Assembly: GCF_963678635.1 (NCBI RefSeq)
Contig: NC_087066.1
Coordinates: 1,076,201 to 1,140,200, forward strand
Reading direction: 5' to 3'
Length of the DNA stretch: 64,000 bases
Origin: Symsagittifera roscoffensis
Taxonomy: Eukaryota > Xenacoelomorpha > Acoela > Convolutidae
Shown: one piece after another, positions 26,801 to 35,800 of the stretch
Layout of the letters: the number at the start of each line of letters is the position of its first letter
Position numbering within the stretch: the stretch's first letter is position 1
Notes under the pieces: generated by a model
Seen by the model: the letters and a program-made list of their open reading frames with translations, nothing else
What the model was told of the DNA's origin: nothing
Database searches by the model: none
Translations under genes and position numbers: made by a program

Positions 26801-29800
26801 GAATGGGGTGTGAGTTCCTTCACTAACTGCTCGTAGTGCATTGCGTCTAAACTAAAATAGGCGTGCGTTTTACACATTCGACTCTAGCGCACAAACCTGG
26901 AAAGCGTACACCTGCAAAAGAGAAGAGAAAGTGAGGCCGAATGTGGAAACTGGAAGTGAATTGGCCAATAGGATGGCACCAAATAGAATCGTCTAGCTAT
27001 AAATTGGGCCTAGCTAATCCACGTTTAGAAGACAAGAAAAAGGCGTGAAAATGAGCGGCTCCTTCCAACTGCTTCATGTCATGTTTTATTTTAACAGTGC
27101 ATATCATTGCTGACGAGGACCGACCGGATGTTTTGCAGAGGCAGGCAGCCGCATGCCACTTCAGCTACATTTTATATCAGTTGCTTGCAGGGTGGCTGTT
27201 TAAAAGGTTTTGTATCCAATTAGACAATAAAACGTTTTTAATCTTTTTGTATAAAACCCATTTTCTGCTACTTTCTTATCAGAAAAACATGAAAAAAGCT
27301 ACCGTTAAACAATCTACTCAACAATTTAATTGTTAATACAAAAAGTCCTGAGCTTCGTACATGTAGTTGGTTTCGCACAAACCCGTAGCTCAACGCAAGA
27401 GCAAATAAATGGGAAGTACAAATTGCGGCAAACTTTTGCAAAACTGGAAAATTTTCGTAATATTTCTTATTTAATTTTTTAACATGTTTTTATTCTGTTT
27501 TGAACCTTTTTTTTTCTTTTGTTTCAAGCAGTTTAAAACAGAGGCAGGGTTGATTGAAGCGTTGATTAAACTCAACACCACTCAATTCGAAGACACAGAA
27601 TAGGGATTGGACCATTTTTGATCATTCTGGAGTGTTACAGAGTGGTTTACACATAGTGATTTACTCATAGAGAAAATGAGAGATAGGGAGAGACTGACTG
27701 CGGCTGGGTTCTTGTGCTGTATGTAGAGCATGATGGGTTTGAAGAAGAGCATCCAGGGCACACAGAGCAGCCCCACCAGCAGCAGTATGACCTGCACTGT
27801 GTACTGTCCACTGAACAGATAGTTGTCCGGCTTTCCCAGCATGAACATGTTGGTGAATGTGATGAGCAACTGGGGCGCCACTCCAGAGTTGCTGTAGTCG
27901 AAGGCGAACCACTTGAAGAAGATCATGAACACCAGGTACCCGAACAGACCTCCCAGGAACAACACCTACACACAACACACACACGCACACACACATACAG
28001 CGACATCCAAGGCAAAACTAACCACACAAATTCCACAAATCCCGAATAGACTGTGACCGCGTATTTTCACAACACACCCCAAAAAGGTGATCTGAACGGT
28101 CTTTAAGCGGTTCAATTTCAATAAAATCTCAGACCGCGTCAAAAGCTATTTCTCTCAAGGCTTGCCATTTATCGTAATCTCCCTCGTACCATAAAAATAC
28201 ATTAATTTAATAGATGGACATGAATGATTGATAGACAAAGAGAGGAAGCGTGTGTGTGTGTTTGGGATGGGATGGGGGGGGGGTGTTTAAGTGTTCACCT
28301 GTGGTATGAATTCGCCGATGACGTTGAGTGGCTTGTTGAAGTACGTGTGGTTGAGGAGGGAGAGACAGACGCCGAACAGCATGTGCATCACTCCCAATAT
28401 CACACTCAGCTTCATCTTGAACGAGTTCAGGAAGTCCAGCTTGTTGTCCGACACCTGCCAGATCTACACACAACACAGTCACACCACGATAGTTCATTCC
28501 TCACATTTGCATAAGATCACAGCTGTGCAAGTAAAACACTGCTACTTTTGTAATAGTACTAGCTGCCAAAAACAAGAATTATGTCACCACATGTCACATC
28601 ATTGAGTGTATTGATTGTATTGTGCGTATGGTGATGGGGGGAGGCGTATAATGTACGATGTTTTATGTAAGTGGCACTAACCGGGTCTATTCCGAATGGG
28701 TAGGGGGAGTTGGAGCCGAAGGAGTCGTTGACCATGAGCTGCACTAGACTCTCCCGGTCACTATTGGTGGACAGCTGTTCGGCCACGTGGGCAGGGATGC
28801 CCCACTGGCTGCCAAAGATGTTCATGGACTTGGAGAAGATGTCGTTGTAGAGGAATCCAGTGTAGATGGAGAACACGCCCATAAGGAAGATGACGTAGCG
28901 ACCTCCGAAGAACATGGAGAAGATCTAACACAGCACAACAACATTACACTCTCACATCACACATATGCTATCACAAGTGACTCTACTATTTCTGCTGTCT
29001 TGTTTTCTAGTTATTTTGTTCCCACTGATCAGTTACGAATGAAGCATGTGTCCTTTTATTGCTGAAGCATGAATAAGGACAAAAGTGTGCTCTTGTCTGG
29101 TCTGTTTATGAGAGTGTACCTCGTTTTTGCTCTTGGCCGCGATGATCTGCTTCTCCTTCCAGATGAGGAGAGCGGCAAAGAGCGCCATGATGAGTCCATG
29201 GCCACAGTCTCCGAACATCACGGCGAACAGGAAGGGGAACGAGATCACCGTGAATGGCACTAAACGCACACATAAATCCTATATCCACAATACAATGTAC
29301 ACACTATTTGCTCCCATTCGGCAACAGAAATATGCTTTCATCCATCTGGCTACTTATTGCATAATCAATGCAGACTTACTGGGATTGATTTCCCGGTATG
29401 AGGCCACTCCGTATGCGTCTATGATGGTCTGGAACCCCTCAGTGAACTTGTTAGTCCTGTTGAAAGTCGGCGGCTGCTCCTTGGTGGGGATCTGGGTCAA
29501 CACACTGGGCACGCTAGATCCGGCGTCCGAAGTTCCCTTATCCAGTGCCGCCTGAATCTTTGGGATGTCAGTGACGGGGATCCAGCACTGCACCTGCACA
29601 CACACACACACATCACTCAACAAATCACTCAATGTCTACTACAGATTTCTACTCGAAAACCGGATCAATTTCAACACAGAGGCGAAGCAGAGCTTCGCAT
29701 CACTTGCGATACAGCAAACATAGCATGACAAAACTAGCATTTAGATTACCTTAAAAAATAAAAAACAGATGACCGTGAAAATCTTTGCATTTCAAGAAAA

Positions 29801-32800
29801 ATTGATGTTTGATACTTTTTTGATAAAAACCAATTCAATTTGAGAAAACTGGATTAGTACAATTTTTTATTTCGCTGGGAAATTTGAAAATTAAATTCCA
29901 CTTTCGAAAGTAGAATTCGATCTTGTTTTTCGACACCTTAACGCTTTCGCTGTTTGATAGCGGAGTATGCTTTGCTTCTAATATAGGAAATGAACTTGAA
30001 AAAAAATCACCAATCAAACCGCAGAAAGTAAATTTGAGCCAACTTGAAGACTTCCTGATAATTAAAACCATCACGACCTATTTGAGAGTCTGAACTTACC
30101 TCCTCAAAAGACTCACACGCATATGAAACTTGTCTCACTCCTCCAACGATACAAAATGATGCCACTAAGACGAAAGGAAAAACCTTAAAGCTGAGTAAAC
30201 AAAACACGAAAACAAAAACGAAATTATATCGAAACGGAGCTGGTAAACTTAAAACCAACATCAAAAAACAAATATAGAACGAGAATTGGAAACGCAAACT
30301 TGCTCAAAATATGGGTTGGTTGAAGAAAACGCAGATTAAAAAAAAATGCTTCAGTGATTTCATGCACAAATTGTTTACAAGAAGAAGTCTATCTTCCGAA
30401 ATAATAACGCTTGCTACTCGCAAGCAAACATCGCGTAAGTAATAATTCAATGCACACTAAGGAAGGGAGCAAAAAACGAAAAAAATTTAAACACAGAGAC
30501 AAAGGCGAGCTTCGCATCACCGGTGATACAAAATGTACGACTATGATAACCAGTAAATGAAAAGACAAATCAAAAATTGAAAAAACCTTTAAAAAAATCG
30601 TTTTTTTGTCAAAAAAAAGTTATGAAAATTGCAAAAAAAAAGTGGACAACAGATACCTGAAACAAACTAAAATGCACCAAATTACAAAGAACTTTCAAAA
30701 TGCTAAAAAGAAACAGCCTTTCTGGGGGACTCATGCCGACGAAAATTGGCAGACACGAAAGTCTAAAATATTCGAAAATTTTCATTTTCGACGAAAAAAA
30801 AAACAGGTCCCGACTTTTATTTCGCTGGGAAACCTGATAATTAATTTCCATTTTCAAAATTAGAAGTTGATCACGCTTTTCGTGACCTTTACAATTTCGC
30901 TGATCGATAGTGGAGTTTGCATTCCTTTTAACAATAGAAATGCACTGAACTTTAAAAGAAATCACAAGTCAGACCGCGAAAAATCAAAATTGAGCTTGAA
31001 CAAAAATACAACAACAACAACAACACAAAAAAATTAGCAAAACCTATATAAGAACACTCACTACGTTCATGACTCTTAATAAACTAACCTTCGAAATAGA
31101 AAAATGAGGTAGAACGTTTTCAATCTCTTTTCGTCAAACGAAAAACAGGTGACCAAGATAATGTCTTTACCGTGTTCACACTTTATTAGTTCCTCACAGT
31201 ATTTATGTTGACGAAACGGATGTTTTCAATAAGATGGCGAGGAAAATTTAATAGAACTCGGATCTACTTAACACTTAGCGAAAAAGTGCTGTTCGATAGT
31301 GAAGTTTGCCTTCCTTTTAACACAGAGATGCAAACCGCGAAAAGTCAAAACGCGAAAAATCAAAACTAAGCGTGAACAAATTTTGAGACTTTTTCCTGAG
31401 AATAGAAAACAAAAAAATCAGCAAGACCTATATGAGAGTCTTCACTACGTTCATTGACTCTTTAAAAAAAAGGCAGAACTTATTGGAACTCAATTACATG
31501 CCCAAAACCGGCATACAATGATTTTTTTTCGAATTTAAATGCCCCATTTTTAGGCAAATTTTGTGCTGCCTAAGCTAAGCCGACAAAAAAGCAGACAAAC
31601 AGAAGTCCGACAAAGACATTTTGACACGCGGATAATTTTCCACTTGCTAAAGAAAAAACAGATCTTGATTAGATTCGAACCATTGACTTTTGTCTTCATA
31701 GGCAGCTGCGTTAGCTCTTCCCCACATTAATTCGCGCATGGTGGGGAAGAGATAACGCAGCTGCCTGACTTTTGATTGAAAAAAAATGATTCAAATGATT
31801 TTGCTAAACTAGTTAGCCCGAAAAAAGTCCGTATTCCGGATTGATAACGCTGGCTAATCGCAATCAAAAAATGTATATTTATTAATTTGAAGAGTTGTTA
31901 TTCAAAAAATTAAACAAAATCTGCAAAAATCATTCAACTTATTTAGCTCCAACAATGAAGCTTTAGAAATGGCTTTCAGGAACCTAGAAGAAGGCTGAAC
32001 ATTCAAAAAGAGTTCGTGCTGCGGGAACTAAACCAACAAAAATAAACAGACAGAGACTTAAGTAACACAAGAGTTGCTCGCGCCAACTCTAATTTAACGC
32101 TGTTTAACTAACTATTCAACTCCCTAAAACTGTTTCAATTTTCTGAACGTAATTTCTTGTTCACTTGCATCCTACCTAGAGACAAAGCTGCACTTGACTT
32201 CACTAGCAAAAAAAAACGGCAAAAAGACTGATAACAGAAAACGAGAGGCTGCTTTTTAAAATCACGGCATTGTTACCTCACCCCACCTAGAACACGACCA
32301 AATAGTAGATCTATCAAGTGGAAAAAAAAGTAGAAATACACCTCGAATTGGCAAAAACTCGACTACGTGTAGCGTTCGAATCTGCGACCTACTGCAACCA
32401 ATATCCACTCAGCCACGCAAGCTTAACAACCTACAAACCCTAATCACGAAGAAAGCAGCTACATATGCTAATAAATTGCCAATACAATTGAGCAAAAGTG
32501 ACACCAAAGACAAATCGACACAATTTTGCAAGTAATTATTTGGAATATAACAAACTGAAGGCATCCACAGTAACTTTGCATGTTAAAAATCGCAAAGCAT
32601 AAAACCACCTCATGTATAAATTATGCATTTCAAATAATTGCGATATATTGAGTTAGAAAATTACTGAAATCGAGTTTTCATCATTGTTATGTTGTTATGC
32701 ATCAACTGTGTTAACTTATTACTATTCGGATGTCAAATCATATGCTTTAAAAAAGCTGTAAAGGTGCCCCAAAAGTGGCACTTAGGTTGGAAAAAAGAAG

Positions 32801-35800
32801 GTTCGTACTATTACACTGGCTTCGCAAGTGTAATAAGTTTGATACAAGTCAAAGCTGCGGTTCGCAAAGACTAGTGAGAACACGACAAAAAGCAGCTCTA
32901 TAAAATGCAAAAAAAAAATTAGAAATAAGCCACAAATTGTTAAAATTAGTCACACTCAATAAATCCAAAAAAATGGCCACAAAAAGCAGAGAACAGTTGC
33001 TATGAAATTTCCAATGCTGCAGATCGTGTTTATAGCAAAAGTTCCGCCAAATAAGTGAGCACTTTTATTTGCGACATCGGTTGGGAAAAAAAGGTTCGTA
33101 CTAACACACTACAATATCAAGTTTGCTAGTATAATCAGAGATTGGCAGGACACAGTGACCAAGTCAATATCCCGCCCTTGGGCACAATCGCATGCAAAAA
33201 AGTTAAACAGACCGAGCGGAGCTTCGCACCACTTGCGATATAATACAAACATAAAAAATCATAAGCAGTCGGAAAAAAGTGAAAAATGTTGAAAAAAAAC
33301 TAGATGAACCAAAATTTTCGGATGTCTCGATAACATATGGAAATGGAGGAACTTGTTTGATACTTTCTAAATTTGTTATATTGATTCGGTATGGATTGGT
33401 TAAATTCAAAAAATAGGACAGCCCAAAATCTTAGCTGTTTCTCTTACTCTAAAATTGGGATATTGGGAGTTTTCCAAGGACTTAAAATTTCTCTTGCAAA
33501 AAATCAAGGAGTCACCGCTTCTTTAGAAAAATTCTCGCAACCAGTTCTTTCTAATGACCTTTTCATAATTACCCCTTCATCTTAGATTTGATAGGGTAGT
33601 TTTTAAGAAAAGTCTTGGTCAAAAAGTTTCTTAAAACGGCCAAAAGTTAAAAAATTTCACTTTCCGAAATCCAGACCTCTTTCTGCCAAACGTATATAAA
33701 GGCAGTTTCAGCAGAGAACATTATCAAAACCAGGCTTCTCAATTGACCAATTAACCTGCGAATCGGTTCAGTAGTTTTCGAGAAAAGCCAAACTAAGAGT
33801 AAACAAAATTTGACTGTTTTGAATACAATAGCTTTTTCTAACAAAAATTGGTCGTAGTCATTTATAAAATAGGCTTTGGATGACCTGTTGTTTCAATTTA
33901 AGCATTGATACCAGATTTGACAGGATAAAGGTCGATGAAGTCTCCGATTTGGGCGAGTAGTTTCTGAGAAGAAAAAATCAAAATTATGGGTCAAGTCCTT
34001 CCCAAGACATCTGCGAAGGCTGAAGACAGAGGGGTAGAGTAAAAATAGACCACGGAAGTATGATGTCACAGAGGGGAGTAGGCGGTCTTTTCGTTGATAC
34101 CTCTTTTTGAAAATCGCGGGAACACTTTTTCCACGGCGTATCAAAAAACGCAATCCCCTACACTTTCATAATAACTATTTTTATCAAGTAGAAATTCTGG
34201 GAAAAGATGCCAAGTAGATCATTTCAATTTTAAAATAGCAACGGGACAAAACTTACGTAGCGGAAATAAAGCCGATAATCTTGTTTTAGCAGACACGAGT
34301 TGAGCCGAAAAAAAATGATTTTAAAAAACTTTTAAAAAGTTCAAGTCCTCCCTTTAACTACAATGAACAACACTTGCAACTACCATGAAAACTGATTACA
34401 GCACAAAAAAATCCATGATGAGGCAACTAAGCCGACAAAACTTGAGCAGATAAACAATCCGACAAATCAATTTTAACCGGAAAAAAAATTTCAATTGCAT
34501 AAATACTGAAAAAAAACACAAGGTCCGATGGGGGTTCGCATCACTGATCTCAGGTTGCAAAGGCGACGGCGTTACCTCTAGGCCAAGTCCGAAGGAACCT
34601 GGAGGTGTTCAGATTCAATAATAAAGCAATTTGAAAATTTGTTTACGGGAAAAAAGTCTCGTTGCCGATTGCAAGACTTGCTTTCGCAAAAGTAAAGCAA
34701 ATGGAAAAATTCTTCTCAATGCGCGGTGGTAGCGTTTAGGAGCCCTTTTCGAAGAGACATCGCATTAAAAAATGATCAAATTGATGTGATCTAGTTTTGT
34801 TGTAGGTAGCGGTGGTTGAGCGTGGTAAGGGGTTCTGACTGACCTGCAGGTACTTCTGGGACACTTGGAAGAAGTTGAGAGTGTGGTAGATGGACTTGAT
34901 CTTCCTCACTTTCATGAACCAAACTGGCAACTGTCCAGCCGCACTCTCCAGTACTCTGGCCCGGTGGCTGAGGGTCTGGTCCAGCACTACCTGCAGATCA
35001 GCAATGCGTGCCTCCACTCCCTGCAACATCTCCCTCCTCTCCCCAGTCTGCTCTGGACAGGGGTAAAGGGTGGCCCGGAACCCCTCGCATATCTTCTTCA
35101 CCCGATTTCCCAGCTGTTCTCCTTGGAAGAACACGATGAACACACACTTGCGCAGAGAGTCGCCCTACACACAAAGCCACCCAGTATAATTCACATTACA
35201 CCAAATAAGATTTAAAAGAAAAGAAAAACAGCAAATCAAAGCCAATGGTGATGAATAAGTATGAATTGGAAAAGGAGCACACATGTTTGTGGTCGAGAAA
35301 GTAAGTGTATGTTGCATGGGGGTGCGGGTGGATGGGGGTGAGTATGAGAAGAAGAGAGGAAGAGAGGAGCACTGACTGTGGATGGGTCGATGAGTGCCTC
35401 CTCGATGTCAGCATGTTTGAGGAACACATTGCCCCTGCACACTCTCCACAGCACCCGCTCAAAAGCACCCAGCAGCTCACGCTTGATCACACCTGCTACG
35501 ACCCTAGAGAACAGACAAAACACACAGAGATACATAAACAACACTATAGGCAGCAGTAGACATGAACAGACAACACGCCACCAAATCAGGTTAATTTAAG
35601 AACAATTTTTACTTTTCGAAATCCGGTGGAAAAATATATAAATCACGTCAAAGTTCTTCCAAATTCAAGAATAATTTCCACACTTTTTTCATAAGACTAG
35701 TCCAATTAGACAATCTGTGTCAATAGGAACTTTCTTTATTCCGCCGAGAAATCTATGCGTTGAAACCCACTTTCTTGTCTAAAAGCCATTCATGGATTTA

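Noticed and set aside
27714-29555. Plus-strand ORFs opposite the V-ATPase exons
   Set aside because: Mirror frames of well-supported minus-strand exons.
32355-32425. A functional tRNA gene on the minus strand
   Set aside because: A- and B-box-like sequences are only 22 bases apart and no cloverleaf can be formed.
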